Source: Olsenella sp. An293
GTDB lineage: Bacteria > Actinomycetota > Coriobacteriia > Coriobacteriales > Atopobiaceae
Length of the DNA: 64,000 nucleotides
Direction: 5' to 3'
Assembly: GCF_002159495.1 (NCBI RefSeq)
Contig: NZ_NFIT01000002.1
Location: 62,001 to 126,000, forward strand
Shown: positions 38,744-46,663 of the stretch, in pieces
Numbering within the stretch: position 1 is the first letter of the stretch
Layout of the letters: every line of letters begins with the position of its first letter
Notes under the pieces: model-generated
Told to the model about the DNA's origin: nothing
Database searches by the model: none
The model's input: only the letters and a program-made list of their open reading frames with translations
Made by a program: the position numbers and the translations under genes

Positions 38744-39692
38744 GGGGAAGCGCCCCCTCGAGTACCTCTCGCCAGGCGTCCACGAGTGCCTGCGGCCGCA
38801 GCGGCCGGATGCCCTGGGCCACAGCCCAGCTCGCGGCGGCGGGGAGGTCGCAGACGTCGACCTCCCAGACCAGGGCCTTTCCCTCGCGCCTGAGCTCGCC
38901 CTGCCCGCGCGCTGCGTCGGCAAGCGCCCCCTCGCGCCCGTCCGGGACGGCGAAGGCGGCGGGACGGGCCTTCGAGCCGAGCTGGAAGGGGAGCCTCACC
39001 CAGTCGAGGACGGAGAAGTCATCGGGCACCTCGCACGGGACGTCGTCCAGCGCCACGACCTCGTCGAAGCGGTCCACGCGATAGGTGCGCGCGGGCCCAT
39101 CGGCGGCGCCGTCTGTCACGCGGGCCGCGACGAGGTAGGTCGAGCCGCCGAGGGCGAACAGGCCATAGGGCGCGAGGGTGCGCCTCGCCTGCCAGCCGCG
39201 CGCGTTGGTGTAGCTGGCCTCGACGCAGAGATGCTCGACGAGCGCCCTTCTCAGCTCGCCGAGCGCGCGCCCCTCGTTCCTGCGCGCGGCGGCGAAGGCG
39301 GGCTCGTCGGCGAAGGCGCGCGACAGCTTGGCCAGGGCCAGGCGCAGGTCCCCCGCGAGCGGGAAGGTGGGGTCCTCGAGCACGCCCTGGCACGTCAGCT
39401 CGAGGGCCGCGGCCTCGCGCGCCCCGAGCTCGGCGCCGCCGGCAAACGAGCCGCGCTCGTCCACGCCCCACGAGGTCTCGCCGGCCTGCCGCCCGCGCTC
39501 GACGACGCGCACGCCGCAGGCGGCGAGCAGCGCGCGGTCGCGGGAGAAGGCGCGCCTGAAGCTGTCGGCCGAGAGCTCCGGGTAATAGCGGGCCGCGAGG
39601 GCGGAGGAGGCTATGGGGGCCCGTGCGTTCATGAACTCTATCGCGAGCGAGCAGATCCTTCTCGCCCGCTCGTCGTCTTTTGTGAGCCGCAT
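38733..39692 (-). CDS. WYL-domain transcriptional regulator, first of pair
   Basis: This 319-residue protein begins with an HTH-like region (MRLTKDDERARRICSLAIEF, then YPELSADSFRRAFSRDRALL) and carries a WYL domain (about 165-240: VEASYTNARGWQARRTLAPYGLFALGGSTYLVA, RTYRVDRFDEVVAL). AAAGGAGG precedes the ATG at 39692. It is co-transcribed and overlaps by 11 bases with the second WYL gene, suggesting a heterodimer like PafBC. The pair converges on the DinG gene, a possible DNA-damage link but unproven. Confidence 0.85.
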   Translation of the reverse strand: MRLTKDDERARRICSLAIEFMNARAPIASSALAARYYPELSADSFRRAFSRDRALLAACGVRVVERGRQAGETSWGVDERGSFAGGAELGAREAAALELTCQGVLEDPTFPLAGDLRLALAKLSRAFADEPAFAAARRNEGRALGELRRALVEHLCVEASYTNARGWQARRTLAPYGLFALGGSTYLVAARVTDGAADGPARTYRVDRFDEVVALDDVPCEVPDDFSVLDWVRLPFQLGSKARPAAFAVPDGREGALADAARGQGELRREGKALVWEVDVCDLPAAASWAVAQGIRPLRPQALVDAWREVLEGALPHGA

Positions 39693-39770
39693 CGAGGCCG
39701 CCTCCTTTCCTCCCCGTTTTGCCGTCCGTGGGTTCCGCTTGCGTTGAACCCGGGCACATCTGCGTCTTTT

Positions 39771-39800
39771 TTAACGAACGCCAAGGATAAGACGTATACT
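39771..39800 (+). promoter_or_regulatory. Promoter of the M28-like gene
   Basis: TTAACG (39771-39776), 18 bases, TATACT (39795-39800), about 60 bases before the start codon. Confidence 0.6.
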
Positions 39801-39861
39801 CTTTGAATTGTATGCACGTCGTTGGAACCGTCTCGCGAGACTCTGCAAAAGGACGACCAGT

Positions 39862-42279
39862 ATGGCCATGACTCACGACTATCTCGACTACCTCAACCAG
39901 AGGGTCGGAATCGCCCCCGCCAACAGCCAGGAGGAGCTGCAGGCAGCTCAGACCATCGCCAGGCTCATGAGCCATCATGACGTCGAGCCGCAGATCGAGG
40001 AGTTTGACGCGCCCTCGCTCGCCGGCCTCTCCGCGGCAATCCTGTCGGTGCTCATGTTCGTCGGCGTCCTCGTCTCCGGCGTGGGCGTCCTCGCGCTGAC
40101 GCTGATCGGCTTCGTGCTCGCCGTCATCCCGACGGTGCTGGTGGCGCTCAGGCTCTTTGGCCGCGCGCCGCAGCTCTCCTTCGGGCCCACGGCGCGCAGC
40201 CAGAACGTCATCTCGGTCCACCGCGCCACCGGCCCGCTCGTCTCTAAGGGCAACCGTCCCATCGTCGTCGTGGCCCACTACGACACCCCTCGCGAGAACT
40301 TCCTCTACTCCACGCCCGTCGCGCCCTATCTCCCGATGGTCGTGAAGGCGTCGACCTACTGCCGCTACGTCGTGGCGCTCTGCGCGCTGGTCCAGCTCAT
40401 GGGCTTTGTCCCCGCGCCCGCCCGACTCGTGCTCTGGCTGCTGGGCATCGTCGCGTCCCTGCCGGCGATGCTTCTGGCCGTGGGCGCCATCTACGAGCGC
40501 GTCTCCCCCTGCACCCTGGGTGCCAACGACAACAAGGCCTCTGTGGCGTCGCTGCTCGGCGTGATGGAGAACGTCCGCCCGAGCGGCCTGGTGCCCCTGC
40601 CTCGCGAGCCCGAGCAGGCCAAGGACGTCGAGGAGCCCGAGGGAGTCGACGAGGCCTCCGAGAAGGACACCGAGGACGCTTCCGATGCCCCCGTTGCCGA
40701 GGGGGGCGAGGCCGCGGCCGAGCCCGCCGAGGCCGACCTGGCCGTCGCCGCTCCGCTCGACGTCGAGGACGAGCCGGTCGACGAGTGGGTCCCGGCCCCC
40801 GCGGAGGAGGTCGTCGGCGTCCGTCACGGCGAGGACGTCCTGCGCGAGCTGCAGATCCTTCCCGAGGACTGTGAGATCGAGTACGCCCTCGGCGGCGTTG
40901 CCTCCCTCGCGTCGGAGCCTGCCCGCGCCGTCACGCCCGCCCCTCAAAGGACCTTTGAGACCCCGGTCTCGCTCTTCGAGCTCGACCCGCTTCCCGAGCA
41001 GGAGGAGCCCGAGCTCGCGGATGACGCCGCGGGTGAGGAGGCTTCCGAGCCCGAGGAGCTTATCGACGCCGAGGAGCAGGACGTCACCGAGGACGCGCCC
41101 GAGCCCGAGGACGACGAGTCCGTCCTGGGCACCGCGCCGCTGCGCCCCGTCAAGGGCGACGCCGAGACCACCCGCGAGAGCCTGCTCTCCGGCGGGCGCT
41201 TCTCGCTGGTCATGGACGAGGGCGACCGCGGCGTCGGTCCGAAGGACTCCTCCGGCCTCACCGCCGAGGTCGAGGAGGAGCTCGACGCGACCCAGCCCAC
41301 GCCCTCCGCTCCCGTCGAGCGCCCGAGCGCTCCCGAGGACCCCGAGTGGGGCAAGTCCTCGTATCGCCCCCAGCTCTCCAACGTCGCGCGCCGCGCGTCC
41401 CTCTTTGACCTCCCCGATCCGTCCATGAACGAGACGGACCCGCTCGGCGACCCCGGCGCCACGCGCGTGGCGCCCTCCAAGTCGAGGTTCGCGCGCGCCC
41501 TGCGCGGCGAGCAGAGCGCCCCCGCCCAGGACGCCCCCGCCGCCGAGGACGCCCCCGAGGTCGAGGCTCCGCAGCCCATCGAGACGCTCGCCTCCACGGC
41601 CGAGCGCGGCAAGAGCGCGTTGGGCGGCCTCTTCGGCCGTCTCAAGGACGCCCTCTCCAGCAGGGCCAAGGCCGCCGAGGACGTCGCGGACGACTCCTCC
41701 GACGAGGAGTCCGACGACCCCATCTGGCGCGGCGGCGCCGCGACGAGGGGCGGCCTGCGCTTTGTCGAGGAGGACGAGCAGGCTCCGACCGAGGACGAGC
41801 TGCGCGACGCCGCGCTCTCCCTCGCCGACGACGCGCTCGTCTCGCACGACATCTGGTTCGTGGCCCTGGGTGGCTCCACGCTCGACCACGCCGGCATGAG
41901 GTCCTTCCTGCGGCAGCACCGCTCCGAGATCCGCGGCAGCTTCATCGTGAACCTCGACTGCGTGGGCGCCGGCGAGCTGAGCGTTCTCACCCATGAGGGC
42001 GTCGAGGGCACGCGCCGTGCCGACCGTCGCCTCGGACGCCTGCTCAGCACCGTTGCCAAGGACCTGCACGCCGAGCTCGCGCAGAAGAACTTTAGCTGGA
42101 CCTCGACGGACGCCTGGCCCGCGATGAGCTCCTCCATGCGCTCCGTGACGATCATGGGCGTCGGGGAGAACGGCCTGCCCGCGCTCTCCAAGACCGCCGA
42201 CGACGTCGCCGAGAACGTGAGCGGCGACCAGGCCAACCTCGTCACCGAGATCGTGACTGAGGCCATCCGCCGCGCCTAG
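39862..42279 (+). CDS. M28-peptidase-like membrane protein, probably inactive
   Basis: This 805-residue protein has an M28 aminopeptidase-like fold split by a large insert. N-terminal part: VVVAHYDTP (H139, D141) and LGANDNKAS (D223) match the first zinc ligands; four hydrophobic segments lie at about 55-77, 80-98, 167-185 and 188-215. Residues about 241-650 are acidic, low-complexity and proline-rich. The C-terminal part resumes with IWFVALGGST (S672, T673 where the catalytic Glu-Glu is expected), IVNLDCVG (D699) and LPALSKTADD (S776 where the last His is expected). The missing residues suggest a pseudoenzyme. The start at 39862 follows AAAGGA. Confidence 0.72.
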   Translation: MAMTHDYLDYLNQRVGIAPANSQEELQAAQTIARLMSHHDVEPQIEEFDAPSLAGLSAAILSVLMFVGVLVSGVGVLALTLIGFVLAVIPTVLVALRLFGRAPQLSFGPTARSQNVISVHRATGPLVSKGNRPIVVVAHYDTPRENFLYSTPVAPYLPMVVKASTYCRYVVALCALVQLMGFVPAPARLVLWLLGIVASLPAMLLAVGAIYERVSPCTLGANDNKASVASLLGVMENVRPSGLVPLPREPEQAKDVEEPEGVDEASEKDTEDASDAPVAEGGEAAAEPAEADLAVAAPLDVEDEPVDEWVPAPAEEVVGVRHGEDVLRELQILPEDCEIEYALGGVASLASEPARAVTPAPQRTFETPVSLFELDPLPEQEEPELADDAAGEEASEPEELIDAEEQDVTEDAPEPEDDESVLGTAPLRPVKGDAETTRESLLSGGRFSLVMDEGDRGVGPKDSSGLTAEVEEELDATQPTPSAPVERPSAPEDPEWGKSSYRPQLSNVARRASLFDLPDPSMNETDPLGDPGATRVAPSKSRFARALRGEQSAPAQDAPAAEDAPEVEAPQPIETLASTAERGKSALGGLFGRLKDALSSRAKAAEDVADDSSDEESDDPIWRGGAATRGGLRFVEEDEQAPTEDELRDAALSLADDALVSHDIWFVALGGSTLDHAGMRSFLRQHRSEIRGSFIVNLDCVGAGELSVLTHEGVEGTRRADRRLGRLLSTVAKDLHAELAQKNFSWTSTDAWPAMSSSMRSVTIMGVGENGLPALSKTADDVAENVSGDQANLVTEIVTEAIRRA

Positions 42280-42687
42280 GGGCGTCCGGGCGACGACATC
42301 AGGCAATCTTTCGATCGAGCGCGTCACGTGCAGCACGGGACGCGCTCGATCTGCGTTCTGCCGGCGTGCCCCGCGGCGGGCGGCCGTCCTCCCCTGAGGG
42401 CGTCACCGCCCATGCGCTTGACCCGCGTCCTTCTCCGTGGCGCCTTCTCACCTTCGTGCGTCCTTCTCGTCTCTGAGCCGCGCATTGGACCTCCTGTCTT
42501 TGGGGAGGACTACGCTACGCCCCGGGACTTCCCGGACTCTGAGCGCTTGCTGACGGGGAGCTGACCGGACGGACGTGCCTTTGGCGAGCAAGCCGCGTGA
42601 GCTTGGCGTCGCCCGCTCGGCCAGGCGCGGGTTGGCGGTGTCGCGTCACGAAGCCTTCACAGAACGAACACGCGACGGGACGCGGCC
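42280..42687. other. Intergenic region before bioY
   Basis: These 408 bases lie between convergent genes and hold no credible gene apart from the hairpin at 42313-42351. Short open frames lack ribosome binding sites and normal codon use. I saw no riboswitch or terminator for bioY here. Confidence 0.45.
42313..42351 (+). terminator. Hairpin downstream of the M28-like gene
   Basis: GATCGAGCGCGTC (42313-42325) and its perfect complement (42339-42351) enclose 13 bases. No T tract follows, so termination may be weak. Confidence 0.6.
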
Positions 42688-43227
42688 CTAGGGCCTATCT
42701 GCCGCGTGTGCGCCCAGGGCGCGCTTCACCGCACGGCCGGCGCTCACGCCCACGAGGAGCTTGAGGAGGTCGGGCCCCACGAAGGGCAGCACGCCCGCGA
42801 CGAGCGCCGCCGCCGGCGAGATGCCGCTCGCCCAGCAGAGCTGCGCGACGCCGGCCGCGTAGGAGACTGCCAGCATGACGAGGGCGCCCGCGAAGTCGCG
42901 CGCCGGCTCGGGGAGAACGGGGATTCGTCGCAGGGCCGCCGCGCACGCGGTGCCCAGGAAAAAGCCCCAGAGAAAGCCGCCCGTCGGACCGAGGAGATGG
43001 CCGACGCCGCCGGCAAACCCCGAGAAGACGGGCATGCCCAGGGTGCCGAGCAGCAGGTAGAGGCCCACGGCGCGCACGGCGTCCCTCCCGTCGAGCGCAA
43101 CGACGAGCAGGGCGAGGACAAGCGTCTGGAGGGTGAGGGGAACCGGGCCCAGGGGGACCGTGACCATGGCCGAGGCGGCGAGAAGCGCCGCGGAGAGCCC
43201 TGCTTTGCATACCTGTGACGCCGTCAT
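42688..43227 (-). CDS. bioY: Biotin transporter substrate-binding subunit BioY
   Basis: BioY is the S component of the ECF biotin importer, an integral membrane protein that binds biotin. The 179 residues have six hydrophobic segments. Recognisable are the opening AGLSAALLAASAMVTVPLGPVPLTLQTLVL and LLGTLGMPVFSGFAGGVGHLLGPTGGFLWGF, the family core. The ATG at 43227 follows a G-rich site. No bioM/bioN ATPase or transmembrane gene is adjacent, so it probably shares a central ECF module or works alone. Confidence 0.93.
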   Translation of the reverse strand: MTASQVCKAGLSAALLAASAMVTVPLGPVPLTLQTLVLALLVVALDGRDAVRAVGLYLLLGTLGMPVFSGFAGGVGHLLGPTGGFLWGFFLGTACAAALRRIPVLPEPARDFAGALVMLAVSYAAGVAQLCWASGISPAAALVAGVLPFVGPDLLKLLVGVSAGRAVKRALGAHAADRP

Positions 43228-43251
43228 GGCACCCCCTCGGCCCCGCGGTCC

Positions 43252-43280
43252 TTGCCCAGCCATCGGACGCAGGCTATACT
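43252..43280 (+). promoter_or_regulatory. Promoter of tRNA-Gly
   Basis: TTGCCC (43252-43257), 17 bases, TATACT (43275-43280), 30 bases before the tRNA. Confidence 0.75.
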
Positions 43281-43309
43281 ACTCCATACGCGTTCTTGCG
43301 CGCGTCGAG

Positions 43310-43384
43310 GCGGGCATCGCCAAGTGGTAAGGCATCAGCTTCCCAAGCTGACATTCGCGGGTTCGAGTCCCGTTGCCCGCTCCA
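43310..43384 (+). tRNA. tRNA-Gly(CCC)
   Basis: A 75-base tRNA with acceptor GCGGGCA, GTTCGAG T loop and encoded CCA. The anticodon CCC lies in TTCCCAA. Confidence 0.96.
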
Positions 43385-43479
43385 GAGACTTCAGGGCCCC
43401 GAAAGGGGCCCTTCGCATGTGGGTAGAACTATGGCGTCGGAGCGCGTTTGAGCGCCGTCCCGCCCAGAAAGGAAGCACC

Positions 43480-44760
43480 GTGGCCTCCCTCCCCATGACC
43501 AACGAGGAGTGCCGCCTCGCCACCGAGGCGCTCTCCGACCAGATCGACCGCTACGCGAGCCTTCTCGTCAGGAAGGGCGTCGCGCTGCAGGCCGGGCAGG
43601 AGCTCGTGCTCCAGGCGCCCGTGGAGGCCGCCGACTTCGCGCGTCGCGTGGTGCGCGCGGCGTATCGCGCGGGCGCCGGTCACGTGACCGTTCTGTGGCA
43701 CGACGACGAGGTGAGCCGCCTCACGTACGAGAGCTGCCCGCTCGCGTTCTTCGAGACGGTCCCCGCCTGGCAGGTCGAGCAGCTCAACGGCCTAGCCGAG
43801 GACGGGGCCGCGTTTCTGTTCCTCGAAGGATCGGACCCCTCCGCCCTCAAGGGCGTGGACCCCGCCAAGCCCGTCGCCGCGGCGAAGGCCCGCAACACCC
43901 AGTGCCGCTCCTTCCGCGACGGCATGGACTTTGGCCTCAACGCCTGGTGCATCGCCGGTGTGCCCGTCGCGGCCTGGGCGCGCGAGGTCTTTCCGGACGT
44001 CTCCGCAGCCGAGGCGCTCTACCGTCTGTGGGTCCTGATCCTCGAGGTCGCCCGCGCGGACGGCGAGGATCCCGAGAGCGCCTGGGAGACTCACAACGCC
44101 TCCTTCGAGAAGACCAAGCGCTTCCTCAACACGCACCGCTTCGACGCACTGCGCTACGAGTCCGCCAACGGGACCAACCTCGTGGTGGGGCTTCCCGCGG
44201 CCCACGTCTGGGACGGCGGCGCCGGCCGCACCCGCGACGGCGTGACCTTCTTCCCCAACATCCCCACCGAGGAGGTCTTCACCTCTCCGGACCGCCTGCG
44301 CGTGGACGGCGTGGTGCACTCCGCGCTGCCGCTCGTGCGCTCCGGCCAGGTGGTGCGGGACTTCTGGATGGAGTTCAAGGACGGCGCCGTGGTCGACTTT
44401 GGCGCCGAGCAGGGACGCGAGGTCCTGAGCCGCATTCTTGAGGTCGACGAGGGCGCCCGTCGTCTGGGTGAGGTCGCGCTCGTCTCCAAGAACACGCCCA
44501 TCCGCCAGAGCGAGACCCTCTTCTTTGACACGCTCTACGACGAGAACGCGAGCTGTCACCTGGCCCTGGGCATGGGCTTTCCCGAGTGCCTCGAGGGCGG
44601 CGCCAGCCTGAGCAAAGAAGAGCTCCTCGCCCGCGGCGTCAACCAGAGCAGCACCCACGTGGACTTCATGATCGGCTCCGATGACCTCAACGTCTTTGGC
44701 GTGTGCGCGGACGGCTCCGAGGTTCCCGTGTTCGTGAACGGGCAGTGGGCCTGGGAGTGA
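43480..44760 (+). CDS. M29 family aminopeptidase
   Basis: This 426-residue cytoplasmic metallo-aminopeptidase removes N-terminal residues from peptides. M29 (thermophilic aminopeptidase) signatures are clear: NIPTEEVFTSPDR (about 253-265), MEFKDGAVVDFGAEQG, RLGEVALVSKNTPIRQS (metal-ligand Glu), FFDTLYDENASCHLALGMGF and the C-terminal HVDFMIGSDDLNVFG with His and Asp ligands. The GTG at 43480 follows AAAGGAAG. It begins about 95 bases after tRNA-Gly and may share its promoter. Confidence 0.93.
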   Translation: MASLPMTNEECRLATEALSDQIDRYASLLVRKGVALQAGQELVLQAPVEAADFARRVVRAAYRAGAGHVTVLWHDDEVSRLTYESCPLAFFETVPAWQVEQLNGLAEDGAAFLFLEGSDPSALKGVDPAKPVAAAKARNTQCRSFRDGMDFGLNAWCIAGVPVAAWAREVFPDVSAAEALYRLWVLILEVARADGEDPESAWETHNASFEKTKRFLNTHRFDALRYESANGTNLVVGLPAAHVWDGGAGRTRDGVTFFPNIPTEEVFTSPDRLRVDGVVHSALPLVRSGQVVRDFWMEFKDGAVVDFGAEQGREVLSRILEVDEGARRLGEVALVSKNTPIRQSETLFFDTLYDENASCHLALGMGFPECLEGGASLSKEELLARGVNQSSTHVDFMIGSDDLNVFGVCADGSEVPVFVNGQWAWE

Positions 44761-44773
44761 CGCCCGCACGTGG

Positions 44774-44779
44774 TAAAAT
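44774..44779 (+). promoter_or_regulatory. Candidate -10 of tRNA-Lys
   Basis: TAAAAT lies 10 bases before the tRNA; the -35 region is weak. Confidence 0.4.
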
Positions 44780-44788
44780 CGCCACGAC

Positions 44789-44864
44789 GCGCCGTTAGCT
44801 CAGCTGGTAGAGCAGGGGACTTTTAATCCCAAGGTCCAGGGTTCGAAGCCCTGACGGCGCACCA
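44789..44864 (+). tRNA. tRNA-Lys(TTT)
   Basis: A 76-base tRNA with acceptor GCGCCGT, GTTCGAA T loop and encoded CCA. The anticodon TTT lies in CTTTTAA. Confidence 0.96.
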
Positions 44865-44875
44865 CCGCATCTGAT

Positions 44876-44910
44876 GGGGCCGGACGTTTTCCGACGTCCG
44901 GCCCCCTTTT
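44876..44910 (+). terminator. Terminator of tRNA-Lys
   Basis: GGGGCCGGACG pairs with CGTCCGGCCCC around an 8-base loop, followed by CTTTT. Confidence 0.9.
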
Positions 44911-44988
44911 GTCGACCAAGTTGTCGATAATCGCCCACGTTTTCGACCAAGTCGACCAACCATAGTCGGTTCTGCGCCGTCAGGACGG

Positions 44989-45060
44989 GCTCTCTGTTAA
45001 TTGGGGACAGTCCCCAACGAACATATGTTAATTGGGGACTGTCCCCAATTAACAGAGAGC
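44989..45060. repeat. 29-bp perfect inverted repeat of the AATTGGGGAC family
   Basis: Arms at 44989-45017 and 45032-45060 are exact complements with a 14-base palindromic centre (around ACATATGT). Each arm also contains its own palindrome GGGGACAGTCCCC. The 26 bases at 44994-45019 are identical to 58211-58236. It lies 9 bases from the end of the DeoR-type gene. Confidence 0.92.
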
Positions 45061-45069
45061 CGGACGGGG

Positions 45070-45843
45070 TCAGCCCACGCGGAGGACCTCGTGAATGCCG
45101 GCCTCCTTGAGGATCTCGACATCCTCATCGGTGGCGCCCGTATCGGTGATGAGCAGCGCCACGCGGTCGAGCGACGCGTAGGTGAAGCCCGCCGCTATGC
45201 CGAGCTTGCTCGAGTCGGCGAGCAAGATCATGCGGTCAGAGCGCTCCACCATGAGCGAGTTGACGGTCGCCTCCTGCTGCGTGTTGGAGGTGATGCCGGT
45301 GACCGTGGAGATGCCGGCGCAGCCCACGAAGCACGTCGTCGCCGAGACGCTGCGGACGTTGGCGAGCGCGAACTCCCCCGAGAGGACGCCGCGCGGTGCG
45401 CGGACCTCCCCGCCGGTGACGAGGATCATGCCCTCGGGCGGGATGGGTAGCCCCTGGGCGAGCGCGCTGTTAGTGACCACGGTCACGCCCGTGGCCTGGA
45501 TGTGGGCGATGAGCTCGAGCGCCGTGGAGCTGGTGTTGATGAAGAGCAGCTCGTTGTCCTCGACGAGCTCGGCCGCGGCCTGGGCGATGGCCTCCTTCTG
45601 CTGCTCGTAGGGGGAGGCGGGCGCCTCCGTGCGCGAAGAGGCTCCCGCGACGAGGACGGCCTCCCCGTAGCGGCGCTCGACCTCGCCGCGCTCCTCGAGG
45701 GCCGTGAGGTCGCGGCGGATGGTGAGGGCGGAGGTCCCGAGGCGCTCCGCGAGGTCGGTCACGTTGGCGCGTCCGCGCTGCTCGAGGATCGCGAGGATGT
45801 TCTGCCTGCGCTGCTCGACGAACGGCCTGCTCTTCTCAGTCAT
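45070..45843 (-). CDS. DeoR-family transcriptional regulator (UlaR-like)
   Basis: This 257-residue protein is probably the repressor of the divergent PTS operon. It has a DeoR HTH (about 8-60, RRQNILAILEQRGRANVTDLAERLGTSALTIRRDL) and a sugar-phosphate-sensing C-terminal domain (ILVTGGEVRAPRGVLSGEFAL, CFVGCAGISTVTGIT, ILLADSSKLG). The fold is that of UlaR and GlpR, which release DNA on binding a phosphorylated sugar such as ascorbate-6-phosphate. Its position, divergent across a 300-base region with repeated TGAACGATTTGA sites, supports control of that operon. The exact effector is inferred. Confidence 0.9.
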   Translation of the reverse strand: MTEKSRPFVEQRRQNILAILEQRGRANVTDLAERLGTSALTIRRDLTALEERGEVERRYGEAVLVAGASSRTEAPASPYEQQKEAIAQAAAELVEDNELLFINTSSTALELIAHIQATGVTVVTNSALAQGLPIPPEGMILVTGGEVRAPRGVLSGEFALANVRSVSATTCFVGCAGISTVTGITSNTQQEATVNSLMVERSDRMILLADSSKLGIAAGFTYASLDRVALLITDTGATDEDVEILKEAGIHEVLRVG

Positions 45844-45906
45844 GTGTCACCTCATTCGTGCTGCCGTACATGGGCACGGGCGGATGGTTCCCGTAGAGTC
45901 TCATAA

Positions 45907-46108
45907 TGAACGATTTGAATGCTAGCCCATTCTAAACCCACCGTGTCGACTTCTGTTTGAACGATTTGAGAAGTTCGTTCTGACCGTTTGCGGTAAGATT
46001 CCATCCGCTGGCGGCAAAAATGAACGGAATGAATGACAAGAGAATCATATCGTTCATAATGTAGCCACGGAAAGGTTCCGAACGTTCTATTCTGAGCTCA
46101 AATAGAAC
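45907..46108. promoter_or_regulatory. Operator region between the DeoR gene and the PTS operon
   Basis: TGAACGATTTGA occurs twice exactly (45907-45918, 45958-45969), TGAACGGAATGA at 46021-46032, and an inverted ATATCGTTCA at 46047-46056. GTTCTATT and AATAGAAC (46084-46091, 46101-46108) form a perfect inverted repeat in the leader. Spaced direct repeats of this kind are typical DeoR-family operators. A candidate -10 TAAGAT is at 45994. Confidence 0.7.
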
Positions 46109-46146
46109 AGAAGGGACATTCGAGCAAAGGAAAGGAGAGGTTCCGG

Positions 46147-46632
46147 ATGCTACTCAAGGAAATCTACGAGAAGAAGCACTATGCGTTCGTCGAGGAGCCC
46201 ATCGCCGACTGGCGAGACGCCATCCGCGCCTGCTGCAAGCCGCTCGAGGCGGACGGCACCGTCGAGCCCGTCTACGCGGAGGAGATCGTCGCCTGCGTGG
46301 AGAAGCACGGCCCCTACATCGTGCTCATCCCGGGCGTGGCGATGCCGCACTCCACCGAGAACGCAACGGGCTGCAACGGCACGGCCATCGGCTTCATGCG
46401 CGTCGCCGAGCCCGTGCACTTTGCCGAGGGCGACCCCGAGAAGGACGCTCAGATCTTCTTCACGCTCTGCTCCACCAACCAGGAGGAGCACTTCGCCAAC
46501 ATGCAGCGCCTCTACGCCATCCTGACCGACGACTCCGTCGTCGAGAAGCTCAAGGCGGCCACCACGCCCGAGGACCTTCTCGCCATCGACGAGCTCGTGG
46601 ACGAGGACAAGCTGGCGCACGACCAGGCGTAG
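46147..46632 (+). CDS. ulaC: PTS ascorbate-type EIIA component
   Basis: EIIA accepts phosphate from HPr and passes it to EIIB. The 161-residue protein belongs to the mannitol/fructose EIIA superfamily; the phosphorylated histidine is H68 in IPGVAMPHS. The flanking IVACVEKHGPYIVL and EPVHFAEGDPEKDAQIFFTL segments match UlaC. AAAGGAGAGG precedes the ATG. It is the first gene of the operon, ahead of the EIIC and EIIB genes. Confidence 0.92.
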   Translation: MLLKEIYEKKHYAFVEEPIADWRDAIRACCKPLEADGTVEPVYAEEIVACVEKHGPYIVLIPGVAMPHSTENATGCNGTAIGFMRVAEPVHFAEGDPEKDAQIFFTLCSTNQEEHFANMQRLYAILTDDSVVEKLKAATTPEDLLAIDELVDEDKLAHDQA

Positions 46633-46663
46633 CCCTGGCACGAACAGTCAAGGAAGGAGACCC

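Noticed and set aside
39019-42336. Long minus-strand open frame opposite the M28-like gene
   Set aside because: Its composition mirrors the acidic insert on the sense strand; no start signal or family match.
42328-42564. Open frame of 78 codons between the M28-like gene and bioY
   Set aside because: It begins inside a hairpin, lacks a ribosome site and has atypical codon use.
44911-45070. CRISPR-like repeats after tRNA-Lys
   Set aside because: The repeats are inverted, not direct with spacers; no cas genes are nearby.
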